A stretch of DNA of 64,000 nucleotides from Streptomyces sp. CG1 (GCF_041080625.1 NZ_CP163518.1:2542001-2606000); one strand, 5' to 3'. Positions 16,151-25,575 are shown, numbered from the stretch's first letter. Translations and numbers: made by a program. The notes: generated by a model from the sequence alone, not told the origin.

Positions 16151-16285
16151 GCGGAACAGTGACGGTGCCTCATCAGCGCAGGTGAGCGGGGGCGATGGGG
16201 TGCCCCCACGCCGTTGAGGCAGTGGGGGCGGGGGTGTCGGCCTCCGCGTCCGGGACAGGATGCGCCGGACAGGCCTGGCCTCCGG

Positions 16286-17773
16286 TCACTCTCCGCGCCA
16301 CCAGCGGAGCAGCCGTCGCAGGATGCCCCGTCGGCGGGCCGGTTCCGGTGCCGTGGGGTGGGGCTCCGGGGTGGCGGGGGGCGGGGTGACGGGACGGGGC
16401 TCGGTGGCCGGGGTCTGCTCGGTGCGCAGGGTGCCGGCCTGCCAGGTGGAGCGCTGCGCGGGGACGGCCATGGGCCGCGGCGGAAGGGTGACGTCCTGCT
16501 GCGGCTTCGGCTCGAAGCGCACGGGCAGGGCCACCAGGTGCCGCGAGGCGATGGACGAGCGCCAGCGCAACTCCTCTTCCAGGCAGTCGAGTTGGACGTC
16601 GGACAGCCGCGTCAGCAGCGCGTCGACGCCGACGTCGGCGATGGCGCGGCCGATGTCCTGTCCGGGGCATTCGTGCGGGCCGCCGCCGAAGGCGAGGTGG
16701 GAGCGGTTGCCCTGCATGCTCGCGGACAGGTCCGGGCGGATCCGCGGGTCGAGGTTGCCCGGCGCGGGCGCGAAGAGCAGGCCGTCGCCCTTGCGGATGC
16801 GCTGCCCGCCCAGCTCGGTGTCCTGCTTGGCGTAGTAGCCCAGGACGGTGCTGAAGGGCGGCTCGTCCCACAGGGACTGCTCGATCGCCTCCGGCACGGT
16901 CATCTGGCCGCCGCTGAGCCGGGCGCGGAAGCCCGGCTCGGTGAGGACCATGCGCAGCGCGTTGGCGAGGAGGTTCGCGGTGGCCTCGTAGGCCGCGAAG
17001 AGGACGAGCCGCAGGTGTTCGCGGACCTCGTCGTCGCTGAGTCCGGCCGGGTGGGTGACGAGGTGGCTGGTGAAGTCCTCCTCGGGCCGGCCACGGCGCC
17101 GGGTGGTGAGCCGGCTCAGCGCGTCCATGACGTAGGTGTGGCTCTGGATGGCGGTCTCGGTGCCCTTCAGGGCGTCCCGCGCGGCCTGCACCATCCGGTC
17201 GTTGTACTCCTCGGGCATGCCGAGGATCTCGCACATGACGGCCATCGGCAGATGGTCGGCGAACTGGGAGACCAGGTCGGCCCGGCCGCGTTCGCAGAAC
17301 CTGTTGACCAGTGCCTGGGTGTGGAGGCCGATGTGGCGGCGCAGGGTGCGGTGGTCGATGGTGGTCATGGCCGCGGTGACCGCCGCGCGCAGCCGCTGGT
17401 GCTCGTCTCCCTCGGCGTGCGAGCAGATCGGCTGCCAGGCGATGTGCGGCATGAGCGGGTGGTCGGGCTTGACCGTGCCGTCCGCCAGCGGGCTCCAGAT
17501 CCGGCTGTCGCGGGTGAACAGGGAGGGGCTGCGCACCAAGTGCTGGTTCTCGGCGTGTCCGAGGACCACCCACATCGGTACGTCCTCGTGCAGCAGCACG
17601 GGCGCCACGGTGCCGTGCTGCTCCCGCAGCCGCTCGTAGAGGTCGCCCAGGTCCTGCGCGTCGGGGCCGTAGAGCCGGTGCAGACCGCCGGGTCCGAGGT
17701 TGTGCGCGGGGCAGCCGGGCGGCGGGCCGGGGGTGGGGTCGGTGTCGGTCAGCGAGGAGAAATCAGACGTCAC
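16286..17773 (-). CDS. Conservon cytochrome P450 (CvnE-type)
   Basis: A 495-residue P450. The haem ligand lies in FGGGPHECPGQDIGRA. The I-helix has AAYEATANLLANAL, with the usual acid-alcohol pair altered to Glu-Ala-Thr. The last about 70 residues after VALPVRFEPKPQ are a Pro-rich, then Arg-rich tail (PARRRGILRRLLRWW) absent from ordinary P450s, perhaps a membrane or protein contact. It follows four conservon genes after a 95-base gap, the arrangement of the cvn9/rar operon of S. coelicolor and S. griseus, which influences aerial mycelium formation. GTG at 17773 gives the family N-terminus. Substrate unknown. Confidence 0.9.
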   Translation of the reverse strand: MTSDFSSLTDTDPTPGPPPGCPAHNLGPGGLHRLYGPDAQDLGDLYERLREQHGTVAPVLLHEDVPMWVVLGHAENQHLVRSPSLFTRDSRIWSPLADGTVKPDHPLMPHIAWQPICSHAEGDEHQRLRAAVTAAMTTIDHRTLRRHIGLHTQALVNRFCERGRADLVSQFADHLPMAVMCEILGMPEEYNDRMVQAARDALKGTETAIQSHTYVMDALSRLTTRRRGRPEEDFTSHLVTHPAGLSDDEVREHLRLVLFAAYEATANLLANALRMVLTEPGFRARLSGGQMTVPEAIEQSLWDEPPFSTVLGYYAKQDTELGGQRIRKGDGLLFAPAPGNLDPRIRPDLSASMQGNRSHLAFGGGPHECPGQDIGRAIADVGVDALLTRLSDVQLDCLEEELRWRSSIASRHLVALPVRFEPKPQQDVTLPPRPMAVPAQRSTWQAGTLRTEQTPATEPRPVTPPPATPEPHPTAPEPARRRGILRRLLRWWRGE

Positions 17774-17868
17774 GGTGTCGCTCCGGAACGGGAAGGTTGT
17801 GGGGGTCGTACGACTGCGGTCGAATCAAGTGCGGATCAGGTCGGGTTCAGGTACGGATCGGGGGCGGA

Positions 17869-18489
17869 TCAGATGAGTGCGCGGGACATCGCGATCGAGT
17901 GCAGGAAGCGCGTCAGGGTCATCAGCACGTCCCTGCTGGAGGCCCGGCGCCGTACGTCGCACTCCATGATCGGGATCTCCGGGGTCAGGTCGAGCGCGGT
18001 GCGCAGTTCCTCGACGGGGTAACGGGGCGCGTCGGGGAAGGTGTTGACGGCGACGACGAAGGGCACACCGCATTCCTCCAGCCGGCCCATGACGTCGAAG
18101 CTGACCTCCAGACGCCGGGTGTCGACGAGGACCACGGCGCCGAGCGCGCCTTCGAACAGCCCGTTCCACAGGAACCAGAAGCGCTCCTGGCCGGGGGTGC
18201 CGAACAGATAGAGCACCAGCTTGCTGGTGATGCTGATGCGGCCGAAGTCCATGGCCACGGTGGTGGCCGTCTTGGACTCGGAGCCGTAGTTGTCGTCCAC
18301 GCCGATACCGGCCTGGGTCATGGTCTCCTCGGTGGTCAGCGGCCTGATCTCGCTGACGGAACCGACCATGGTGGTCTTGCCGACGCCGAAGCCGCCCACG
18401 ATCACGATCTTCACCGCGGTCTCCGCCGAGTGCGGCAGATGATCCTCGGTGCGTGGGCCGGGGATGGTGTCAGAGCCTTTGAAGTCCAT
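17869..18489 (-). CDS. Conservon small GTPase (CvnD-type)
   Basis: A 206-residue Ras-like GTPase. The P-loop is GGFGVGKTT, switch II is in LFGTPGQERFWFLW, and the base-recognition region is VVAVNTFPD, which replaces the classic NKxD. LVLVDTRR-like residues (AVVLVDTRRLEV) occupy the G3-G4 strand. In conservons the GTPase forms a membrane-associated complex with the kinase-like CvnA, roadblock CvnB and DUF742 CvnC. Its start overlaps the upstream cvnC gene by 20 bases. Confidence 0.93.
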   Translation of the reverse strand: MDFKGSDTIPGPRTEDHLPHSAETAVKIVIVGGFGVGKTTMVGSVSEIRPLTTEETMTQAGIGVDDNYGSESKTATTVAMDFGRISITSKLVLYLFGTPGQERFWFLWNGLFEGALGAVVLVDTRRLEVSFDVMGRLEECGVPFVVAVNTFPDAPRYPVEELRTALDLTPEIPIMECDVRRRASSRDVLMTLTRFLHSIAMSRALI

Positions 18490-18892
18490 GCATCACCGCT
18501 TCGAGGATGGAACGGTCGGGAACCGCCTGACGGGCGATCGGGGCGCGTGCCTGCACCAGTTCGGCCGTGATCATCTCGGTGATCAGGACGGTCATCGCGC
18601 TGAACGGCAGGTTCAGATAGGCCGAGAGTTCGGCCACGGACAGGGGGTTGGCGCAGAGCCGCAGCACCGACGCCTGCTCCGGCGAGGCGGCCACCTGCGG
18701 CGCGTCGCGCGCCACGATCAACGTCACGAGGTCGAGTTCGGCGCGTGCCCCGTCCTCGGATCCGGCGACCGTGTACAGCCGTTCGGGGTTCTTGGGTGCG
18801 GGTGCGGCCTCGCCGTCGGCCGCGATGGGCGCCGGTGGCGGCGGAGGAGGCGGTGGCTTCGGCTCGCGCCGTTTGCGTCGTGGAGGAGTCAT
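18470..18892 (-). CDS. Conservon DUF742 protein (CvnC-type)
   Basis: A 140-residue protein. The first about 40 residues are Pro/Lys/Arg-rich and probably disordered (MTPPRRKRREPKPPPP). The DUF742 domain follows: RLYTVAGSEDGARAELDLVT, VLRLCANPLSVAELSAYLNL and AMTVLITEMI, which resembles a winged-helix fold. It overlaps the cvnB stop by four bases (ATGA) and the cvnD start by 20, so the set is translationally coupled. Confidence 0.93.
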   Translation of the reverse strand: MTPPRRKRREPKPPPPPPPPAPIAADGEAAPAPKNPERLYTVAGSEDGARAELDLVTLIVARDAPQVAASPEQASVLRLCANPLSVAELSAYLNLPFSAMTVLITEMITAELVQARAPIARQAVPDRSILEAVMHGLQRL

Positions 18893-19293
18893 ACGGTCTG
18901 CCCGTTCCGCCGGGGCGGACTGGTGAGATGGGCGCCGATCCGGACGACGAGGTCGCGCATCATGCCGCTCATCCGGCCCGGCTCGCAGGTCACGTCGGCG
19001 AGTACGGCGAGGTAGGCGTTGTCGCCGGCGTTCATGAGGTAGAAGTAGCCGCCGTCGATCTCGAAGACGACGACCTTCATGTCGCCGGCGCCCGGGAGTT
19101 CCTGGATGATGGCGCCGGCCAGGCTCTGCACGCCCGCGCAGGCGGCGGCCACGCGGTCGGCGGCGTCGGGGTCGCCGCCGTAGCGGGCGATGCGCAGTCC
19201 GTCCGCGGAGAGGACCACGATCATCTCGATGCCCGGCACGCCGTCGTTCAGCTGCTTGAGCATCCAGTCGATGTTGCCTCGCTGCTGGATCAC
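18889..19293 (-). CDS. Conservon roadblock/LC7 protein (CvnB-type)
   Basis: A 134-residue roadblock/LC7 domain protein, opening with NIDWMLKQLNDGVPGIEMIV and LSADGLRIARYGGDPDAADR and containing VVFEIDGGYFYLMNAG. The family, like MglB, modulates small GTPases; here the partner is the CvnD GTPase two genes on. GTG at 19293 overlaps the stop of cvnA by four bases (GTGA). Confidence 0.93.
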   Translation of the reverse strand: MIQQRGNIDWMLKQLNDGVPGIEMIVVLSADGLRIARYGGDPDAADRVAAACAGVQSLAGAIIQELPGAGDMKVVVFEIDGGYFYLMNAGDNAYLAVLADVTCEPGRMSGMMRDLVVRIGAHLTSPPRRNGQTV

Positions 19294-20954
19294 TTGAGGT
19301 CCCCCTCGTCGTCGGCCCCGGTGGCGGCCTCGGTGGCGGTGTCCGAATCGTTGAGCAGGTGCACGTACTTTTCCGGGTGCCGGGTGAAGTCGGTCAGTTC
19401 GGGCCCGGTGGCGTCCTCGGGCATGCCCTTGCGCAGGCCGTTCCAGAAGTCCTCGATGCCCTGGCCGATCGGCCGCTCCCTGAGCTTCTTGATCTCGGGG
19501 TCCATCTCGGGCTCCGGTTCGGGCTTGGGCTGCGACCAGATGGTGGGCCTGCCCTCGCGCTCGGCCTGCTCGACCTCGGCCTTCTCGGCGAAGCGCTGGC
19601 TCAGCGGGGTCTTCATCCGGCTGCGGCGCTGCGGCAGTCCGCCCGCGGTCCACTCGGTGACCACGGGGACGTCGTCCTCCATGGAGATCCCGGCGGGAAT
19701 CTTGGGGCTGGTGGGGCGGCGCTTCTTCGGCGGGCGCTTGGGGCCCTCCACGGCGCCCAACTGAGGCATAGGGGTGCCGGTGGCACCGATTCCGTGGGCC
19801 GCGCCCACGCCGGGCTCGGTGGTCGTCATGACGCGCGGCACGACGAGGATCGCGCGGCAGCCGCCGTAGGCGGAGGCCCGCAGCGAGACCTCCATGTCGA
19901 ACATCTTGCACAGGCGGCCGACGACGGCCAGACCGAGACTCGGGTTCTCGCCGAGGTTGTGGGCGTCGTCGAGGTTCTTGGCGTCCTCGATCATCTTCTC
20001 GATGCGGGCGCGGGACTCCTCGGTGAGACTGACACCGGCGTCCTCGATCTCGATGACGATGCCGGTCTGCACCTCGGTGGCGGTGACATGCACCTTGGCC
20101 GTGGGCGGCGAGTAGCGGGTGGCGTTGTCGAGGAGTTCGGCGGCGGCGTGGATGACCGGCTCGACGGAGGTGCCCTTGATGTTGATGTTGACGATGGAGT
20201 TCAGCTGGATGCGGCGGTACTCCAGGATGCGCGACATGGCGCCGCGCAGCGTGCTGTAGAGGGAGACCGGCAGGGGCCACTGGCGGCCGGGGCGGCCGCC
20301 GCCGAGGACGGAGATGGTGTCGGCGAGACGGCCGATCAGCGAGGTGCCGTGGTCGATGCGCAGCAGGTCGTCGAAGACCTCGGGGTTACGGCCGTGGTCC
20401 TCCTCCATCTCCCGCAGTTCCTTGGACTGCTGGTGCACGATGGCCTGGACGCGGCGGGCGATGCTCACGTACGAGCGCTCGGTGGCGTCGCGCATCGAGA
20501 TCTCGTGGTCGGCGCCGCGCAGCGAGACGCGGAACATCTCGCGGTACATGTCCGGCAGGGCGCGCAGCTCGGGGTCGGCGTCGTAGATGTTGGTCAGGAC
20601 GTCCCGGAGCGGTTCTCCGGCGCGCAGCCGCAGCAGACCGGTGGGGATGATGTCGGTGGCGAACTTCTCGATCAGCTCGTCCTGGGCGGCGATCCGGTGC
20701 TGCAGATACGCGGCGTGACGGGCGTGCTCGGCCTGTTCCTCGCGGAGCCTGCGGCCACGGCGGGCCGCCTCGGCGCCCGTGGCGAGGACCAGCAGCACGG
20801 CCAGTGCCCCGGTCACGCCGACGGCGATCCGGGCCGACGGCGGCGCCAGGGCGACGGCGGCCCCGGTCGCGGCGGCCATCAATATGGCGGGCGGCAACAG
20901 CACGCGCGCATAGGGACGTTCACGGCGACCGGGAGGCTTCTGAACACTCACCAT
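19290..20954 (-). CDS. Conservon sensor histidine kinase-like protein (CvnA-type)
   Basis: A 554-residue membrane protein. Two hydrophobic segments near residues 18-60 (LLPPAILMAAATGAAVAL, VTGALAVLLVLATG) anchor it. A coiled region follows, then an H-box-like RIDHGTSLIGRLADTISVLG and an HATPase domain (ELLDNATRYSPP N-box, IEDAGVSLTEESRARI, SLGLAVVGRLCKMFD). The C-terminal about 150 residues are charged and Pro-rich. Members of this family bind ATP, and it is unclear whether they phosphorylate. It heads the conservon. A 290-base region before it holds its promoter. Confidence 0.93.
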   Translation of the reverse strand: MVSVQKPPGRRERPYARVLLPPAILMAAATGAAVALAPPSARIAVGVTGALAVLLVLATGAEAARRGRRLREEQAEHARHAAYLQHRIAAQDELIEKFATDIIPTGLLRLRAGEPLRDVLTNIYDADPELRALPDMYREMFRVSLRGADHEISMRDATERSYVSIARRVQAIVHQQSKELREMEEDHGRNPEVFDDLLRIDHGTSLIGRLADTISVLGGGRPGRQWPLPVSLYSTLRGAMSRILEYRRIQLNSIVNINIKGTSVEPVIHAAAELLDNATRYSPPTAKVHVTATEVQTGIVIEIEDAGVSLTEESRARIEKMIEDAKNLDDAHNLGENPSLGLAVVGRLCKMFDMEVSLRASAYGGCRAILVVPRVMTTTEPGVGAAHGIGATGTPMPQLGAVEGPKRPPKKRRPTSPKIPAGISMEDDVPVVTEWTAGGLPQRRSRMKTPLSQRFAEKAEVEQAEREGRPTIWSQPKPEPEPEMDPEIKKLRERPIGQGIEDFWNGLRKGMPEDATGPELTDFTRHPEKYVHLLNDSDTATEAATGADDEGDLK

Positions 20955-21283
20955 GGATGCCTTCTGAGACGAATCGGCTGGGTGTCGGGGGAGCTTTTGT
21001 GGGGAAGGTTCATGGAACTGTCGGGATCTATCGCATGTTTGGGAACAGACGCACGAATTAGCTCAACTCGGTGCGCCGCGGGCGAGCTTAGTCCGACCGG
21101 ATCATCGCCGTGTCATATTCAGCAAGCACCTGAAATCGCCCTTGCGGCAGGAGTACGCTCAGGCGTATTTACACACTCAGCTGCAATTCGAACACGTTCG
21201 GTAACGGTATATGGGCATGCGGAAACTACTCACCGTAATGAGTGAAGGGGCCGCAGAAGCGGCCCCTCAAAGCGCCCGGCAGG
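20955..21283. other. Promoter region of the conservon and 3' flank of helY
   Basis: This stretch has no convincing gene. It holds the upstream region of cvnA, noticeably less GC-rich than the flanks, and at its right end the helY terminator. CGAACACGTTCG near 21188 has the halves of a LexA-type site but only two bases between them, so I do not call one. Confidence 0.5.
21247..21266. terminator. helY terminator hairpin
   Basis: GGGGCCGC-AGAA-GCGGCCCC forms a perfect 8-bp stem with a four-base loop, 18 bases after the helY stop. Confidence 0.8.
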
Positions 21284-24091
21284 TCATCCCACGGACGAGT
21301 AGGCGACCACACCCCGCAGCAACTGATCAACGGCCTTGCGCGCGGCCTTGGCCACGGTCGAGCCCTCGACGGGCGCCGCGGCGGAAATCTGCCCCAGCAC
21401 GTCGATGACCTGCTTGCACCACCGCACGAAGTCCCCCGCCGGCATGTCCGCCTCGCGCAGCACCTCGTCGAGCCCCTTGCCCGAGGCCCACATGTACGCG
21501 GCCCACGCGAAGCCGAGATCCGGCTCACGCTGCCCGACGCCCTCGGTCTGGTTGATCCGGAAGTCCTCCTCCAGACCGTCGAGCCGGCCCCAGATCCGGA
21601 CCATCTCACCGAGCGCGGCCTTCGCCTTGCCCGAGGGCAGCTTGGGTGCCATCGCATCGTCGCTGACCCGCGCCTCATACACCAACGCCGAGACACACGC
21701 GGCGAGTTCGGCCGGGGCGAGCCCCTCCCAGACTCGCTCGCGCAGGCATTCGCTGGCGAGCAGGTCGAGTTCGCCGTACAGCCGGGCGAGTCGCTTGCCG
21801 TGTTCGGTGACCTCGTCGCCGCGCAGATAGTCCAGTTCGGTCAGCAGCGCCACGATCCGGTCGAAGGTCCGCGCGATGGTGTTCGTACGGCCCTCGATAC
21901 GGCGCTCCAGCTGCGAGGTGTCGCGCAGCAGCCGGTGGTAGCGCTCGGCCCAACGGGCGTGGTCCTCACGGTCGTTGCAGCCGTGGCAGGGGTGCGCGCG
22001 GAGGGCGGTGCGCAGCCGGGCGATCTCGCGGTCGTCGGCGGCCTGCGAGCGCTTCTTGCGGGCCCGCTCCGGCGGGATGTGCCCGGCCTTGCTGCGCAGC
22101 GCGGAGGCCAGGTCCCGGCGCGACTGCGGGGAGCGCGGGTTGAAGGACTTGGGGATCCGCATCCGGTCCAGCGGCTCGACCGGCACCGGGAAGTCCATCG
22201 ACGCCAGCCGCTTGACCTGCCGCTCGGCGGTGAGCACCAGCGGGCGCGGGCCGTCGTGATGGTCGAAGCCGCGGTGGCCGTTGGAGCGGCCGGCGGGCAG
22301 GCCGGGGTCCAGCACGAGGGCCAGACCGGCGTACTTGCCCGTGGGTACGTGGATGACGTCGCCCGGCTTGAGCTTCTCCAGGGCCACCGCGGCCTCGGCG
22401 CGCCGCTGGTTGACGCCCTGCCGGGCCAGCTCGGTCTCGCGGTCCTTCAGCTCGCGGCGCAGCCGCGCGTACTCCTCGAAGTCGCCGAGGTGGCAGATCA
22501 TGGAGGCCTTGTAGCCGGCCAGGCCCTCTTCGTTGCGCTGCACCTGGCGGGAGATCCCGACGACCGACTTGTCGGCCTGGAACTGCGCGAAGGAGGTCTC
22601 CAGCAGCTCGCGCGAGCGGTGCCGGCCGAACTGCTCGACCAGGTTGACCGCCATGTTGTACGACGGCTTGAAGCTGGAGCGCAGCGGGTACGTACGCGTG
22701 CCCGCGAGACCGGCCAGGTGCTCGGGGCTCATCCCGCGCTGCCACAGCACGACCGCGTGGCCCTCGATGTCGATGCCACGCCGGCCCGCACGGCCGGTGA
22801 GCTGGGTGTACTCGCCGGGGGTGATGTCGGCGTGCTGTTCGCCGTTCCACTTGACGAGCTTTTCCAGCACCACGGAGCGGGCGGGCATGTTGATGCCGAG
22901 CGCGAGGGTCTCGGTCGCGAACACGGCCTTGACCAGGCCGCGTACGAACAGTTCCTCGACGACCTCCTTGAAGGTCGGCAGCATGCCCGCGTGATGGGCG
23001 GCGATACCGCGCTCCAGGCCCTCCAGCCATTCGTAGTACCCGAGGACGTGCAGGTCCTCGGACGGGATGGAGGCGGTGCGCTCCTCGACCAGGGCACGGA
23101 CCTGCTCCCGCGCCTCCTCGTCGTTGAGTCTGAGGCCCGCGTACAGGCACTGCTGGACGGCGGCCTCGCAGGCGGCGCGGCTGAAGATGAAGGTGATGGC
23201 GGGGAGCAGGCCCTCGGAGTCGAGGCGCTCGATGACCTCGGGGCGGCCCGGCGTCCACACGCGCGAGCGCTGTCTGCGCTCCCGCTCCCGGTCGGCCTCG
23301 CGCATCGCCCGGCCGCGCCTGCGGTCCTGGTACGACGGTCTGGTGGCCTCCATGCGGGCCAGGCGGGCCAGGTCGGGGTTGACGGCCTTCTTGTGGCCCT
23401 CGCCCTCCTCGAACAGGTCGTACATCCGGCGTCCGGCGAGCACGTGCTGGAACAGCGGCACGGGCCGGTGCTCGGAGACGATCACCTCGGTGTCGCCACG
23501 GACGGTGTCCAGCCAGTCACCGAACTCCTCGGCGTTGGACACGGTCGCCGACAGTGACACCAGGGTCACCGACTCGGGCAGGTGGATGATCACCTCTTCC
23601 CAGACGGCGCCACGGAAGCGGTCGGAGAGGTAGTGCACCTCGTCCATGACCACGTAGCCGAGGCCGAGGAGGGTCTGGGAGCCGGCGTAGAGCATGTTCC
23701 GCAGGACCTCGGTGGTCATGACGACCACCGGGGCTTCGGAGTTGACGCTGTTGTCGCCGGTGAGGAGGCCGACCTTGCCGGTGCCGTAGCGGCGGCACAG
23801 GTCGGCGTACTTCTGGTTCGACAGCGCCTTGATGGGTGTCGTGTAGAAACACTTCTTGCCCTGCTGCAGGGCGAGGTGGACGGCGAACTCGCCCACGATC
23901 GTCTTGCCCGAGCCGGTGGGGGCGGCCACCAGCACGCCCTTCCCCGTCTCGAGCGCCTCACAGGCCTCGATCTGGAAGGGGTCGAGGCCGAAGTCGTACA
24001 TCTCGCGGAAGGACGCGAGCGCGGTGGCCTGCTCGGCTGCCCGCCTGCGGGCTGCCGCGTACCGCTCGGCCGGTGAGAGGTCCTCTGTCAT
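21284..24091 (-). CDS. helY: DEVH-box superfamily 2 helicase, HelY (Ski2/Mtr4-like)
   Basis: A 935-residue helicase. Walker A is APTGSGKT, motif II is VMDEVHYLSD (DEVH), motif III is SLSATVSN, motif V/VI is TETLALGINMPA and QLTGRAGRRGID. A long C-terminal region with rRNA-processing-arch-like and DSHCT features follows (LPSGKAKAALGEMVRIWGRL). Such proteins unwind RNA or DNA; the actinobacterial cellular role is not settled. ATG at 24091 starts the conserved MTEDLSPAERY; a much longer open frame upstream reaches into tatC and is not expected. A PafBC-like promoter element lies 10 bases before the start. Downstream is a strong terminator. Confidence 0.92.
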   Translation of the reverse strand: MTEDLSPAERYAAARRRAAEQATALASFREMYDFGLDPFQIEACEALETGKGVLVAAPTGSGKTIVGEFAVHLALQQGKKCFYTTPIKALSNQKYADLCRRYGTGKVGLLTGDNSVNSEAPVVVMTTEVLRNMLYAGSQTLLGLGYVVMDEVHYLSDRFRGAVWEEVIIHLPESVTLVSLSATVSNAEEFGDWLDTVRGDTEVIVSEHRPVPLFQHVLAGRRMYDLFEEGEGHKKAVNPDLARLARMEATRPSYQDRRRGRAMREADRERERRQRSRVWTPGRPEVIERLDSEGLLPAITFIFSRAACEAAVQQCLYAGLRLNDEEAREQVRALVEERTASIPSEDLHVLGYYEWLEGLERGIAAHHAGMLPTFKEVVEELFVRGLVKAVFATETLALGINMPARSVVLEKLVKWNGEQHADITPGEYTQLTGRAGRRGIDIEGHAVVLWQRGMSPEHLAGLAGTRTYPLRSSFKPSYNMAVNLVEQFGRHRSRELLETSFAQFQADKSVVGISRQVQRNEEGLAGYKASMICHLGDFEEYARLRRELKDRETELARQGVNQRRAEAAVALEKLKPGDVIHVPTGKYAGLALVLDPGLPAGRSNGHRGFDHHDGPRPLVLTAERQVKRLASMDFPVPVEPLDRMRIPKSFNPRSPQSRRDLASALRSKAGHIPPERARKKRSQAADDREIARLRTALRAHPCHGCNDREDHARWAERYHRLLRDTSQLERRIEGRTNTIARTFDRIVALLTELDYLRGDEVTEHGKRLARLYGELDLLASECLRERVWEGLAPAELAACVSALVYEARVSDDAMAPKLPSGKAKAALGEMVRIWGRLDGLEEDFRINQTEGVGQREPDLGFAWAAYMWASGKGLDEVLREADMPAGDFVRWCKQVIDVLGQISAAAPVEGSTVAKAARKAVDQLLRGVVAYSSVG

Positions 24092-24101
24092 CGTGCTTTC
24101 G

Positions 24102-24124
24102 AGCGTACCGGGCCCCATTGACAA
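24102..24124 (-). promoter_or_regulatory. RecA-NDp/PafBC-like promoter of helY
   Basis: On the minus strand TTGTCAATG (24124-24116), 8 bases, then TACGCT (24107-24102). Eight of nine upstream positions match TTGTCRGTG, and the -10 fits TANNNT. The start codon follows 10 bases later. Confidence 0.55.
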
Positions 24125-24200
24125 CAGGACGATCATTATCCGAACGTGGACTGATCGACAAAGACGGCTGATCCACGGCACCGCTGACCGGCGAAGGCGA

Positions 24201-24237
24201 ATGCCCCCGTCCCGGGAGTCGTCCGGGGCGGGGGCAT
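24201..24237 (-). terminator. Terminator after tatC
   Basis: ATGCCCCCGTCCCGG (24201-24215) pairs with CCGGGGCGGGGGCAT (24223-24237), 15 bp with one G-U pair, between the tatC stop and the helY promoter. Confidence 0.8.
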
Positions 24238-24258
24238 CGTGCGCGGTGCGTTGCGGGC

Positions 24259-25203
24259 TCAGGTCACGTCGTCGTAGCCGTTGACCCGGTCCGTTCCCGA
24301 CTGCTCGGGCAGCGCCCGGGCGGCCGGGACGGGCTCGACCTCGCCGACGTCCTCGGGGGTTAGGTCCAGCTCGGAGGCCTCGTCGTCGGCGGGTCCCTCG
24401 GCCGCCCGGCGTGCCTTGCGCCGGTCGTTGAGCAGCGAGACGGCCACGGCGATGAAGAACAGCGCCCAGATCGGCGCCGCGAGCGCCAGCATCGTCCCCG
24501 GGTCGGGGCTGGGCGTGGCCACGGCCGCGAAGGCGGCGATGCCGACGATCATGCCGCGCCACCAGCCGAGCATCCGCCGGCCGGACAGGACGCCGGTGAG
24601 GTTCAGCATGACGAGCAGCAACGGCATCTCGAAGGCGAGGCCGAAGACGACGATCATGCGGGTGACCAGGTCGACCAGGTCGACCGCCGGCAGCAGGTTC
24701 TCGGCGCCCCTGGGCGTGAGGTCGATCATGACCTTCGCCGTCATGGGCAGCACGTGGTACGCGATGTAGCCGCCGGCGAGGAAGAGCGGGAAGCCGAATC
24801 CGACGAACGCGTAGGCGTACTTCTTCTCGTGCCGGTGCAGGCCGGGCGCGACGAACGCCCACAGCTGGTAGAGCCAGACCGGGGAAGCCAGCACGATGCC
24901 CGCCGTCAGCGCGACCTTCAGGGCCAGTGTGAAGGGCGCCAGCAGGCCGCTGACCGTGATGTGCGCGCAGTGGGCGTTCTTGGTCTTGGCCAGCTGCCCG
25001 AGGGACTGTGAGCAGCCGACCGAGTCGAGCACCGGCTTGGTGACGAAGTTGATGATGTCCTGGTAGAAGAAGGCGGACACGATCGTGACGACGACGATCG
25101 CCAGGACGGCCTTCGCGAGCCGGTTGCGCAGCTCACGCAAGTGATCCGCGAGTGGCATACGCCCCTCGGGATCCCTCTCCTTCTTGCGGGCAGACTTGGG
25201 CAA
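24259..25203 (-). CDS. tatC: Sec-independent protein translocase TatC
   Basis: A 314-residue protein with six membrane segments, the receptor for twin-arginine signal peptides in the Tat export pathway. Conserved elements are RMPLADHLRELRNRLAKAVL at the cytoplasmic N-terminus, PVWLYQLWAFVAPGLHRHEKK after helix 2, FGLAFEMPLLLVMLNLTGVL and AAVATPSPDP. The C-terminal about 50 residues are an acidic tail. The TTG at 25203 is chosen because the protein then begins with the actinobacterial MPKSARKK-type lead; an ATG 45 bases later is possible. It lies 47 bases after tatA in the same direction, so they form an operon. Confidence 0.95.
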   Translation of the reverse strand: MPKSARKKERDPEGRMPLADHLRELRNRLAKAVLAIVVVTIVSAFFYQDIINFVTKPVLDSVGCSQSLGQLAKTKNAHCAHITVSGLLAPFTLALKVALTAGIVLASPVWLYQLWAFVAPGLHRHEKKYAYAFVGFGFPLFLAGGYIAYHVLPMTAKVMIDLTPRGAENLLPAVDLVDLVTRMIVVFGLAFEMPLLLVMLNLTGVLSGRRMLGWWRGMIVGIAAFAAVATPSPDPGTMLALAAPIWALFFIAVAVSLLNDRRKARRAAEGPADDEASELDLTPEDVGEVEPVPAARALPEQSGTDRVNGYDDVT

Positions 25204-25250
25204 CCCACATCCTCATCTCGTGCAGCGGACCGGATGCCCCGGTCCTCGCG

Positions 25251-25538
25251 TCAGCGCTGGGTCGTCGTGTCCGTCTGCTCGTTCACCGGCCGGGAGCTGG
25301 TCACGTCGCCGGGCGAGGCCTGGATCGTGCGCTGAGCCGGGGTCTGCTCCTCGGCGGGCTGGGCGGAGGTGGTGGACTGCTTGCCGTCGTCCTTCATCGC
25401 CTTGGCCTCGCTCTTCAGGATGCGAGCGGACTTGCCGAGCGAGCGCGCCATGTCCGGAAGCTTCTTGGAGCCGAACACGAGGACGATCACCAGAACCAGG
25501 AGCACCAGGTGCCACGGCTCAAGTGCGTTGCGGAACAT
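25251..25538 (-). CDS. tatA: Twin-arginine translocase subunit TatA
   Basis: A 95-residue Tat pore subunit: a short N-terminus, one membrane helix (LEPWHLVLLVLVIVLVFGSK), then the amphipathic helix KLPDMARSLGKSARILKSEA and an unstructured Ser/Thr/Gln-rich tail. It oligomerises around TatC to export folded proteins. It precedes tatC. Its leader carries two overlapping palindromes. Confidence 0.95.
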   Translation of the reverse strand: MFRNALEPWHLVLLVLVIVLVFGSKKLPDMARSLGKSARILKSEAKAMKDDGKQSTTSAQPAEEQTPAQRTIQASPGDVTSSRPVNEQTDTTTQR

Positions 25539-25575
25539 AAGTCTTCACCTTCTCACTGAGGCGGGGCGACGGGGC

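Noticed and set aside
21185..21200. LexA/SOS box upstream of cvnA (CGAACACGTTCG)
   Set aside because: The half-sites are two bases apart instead of four, so it does not fit the actinobacterial SOS box.
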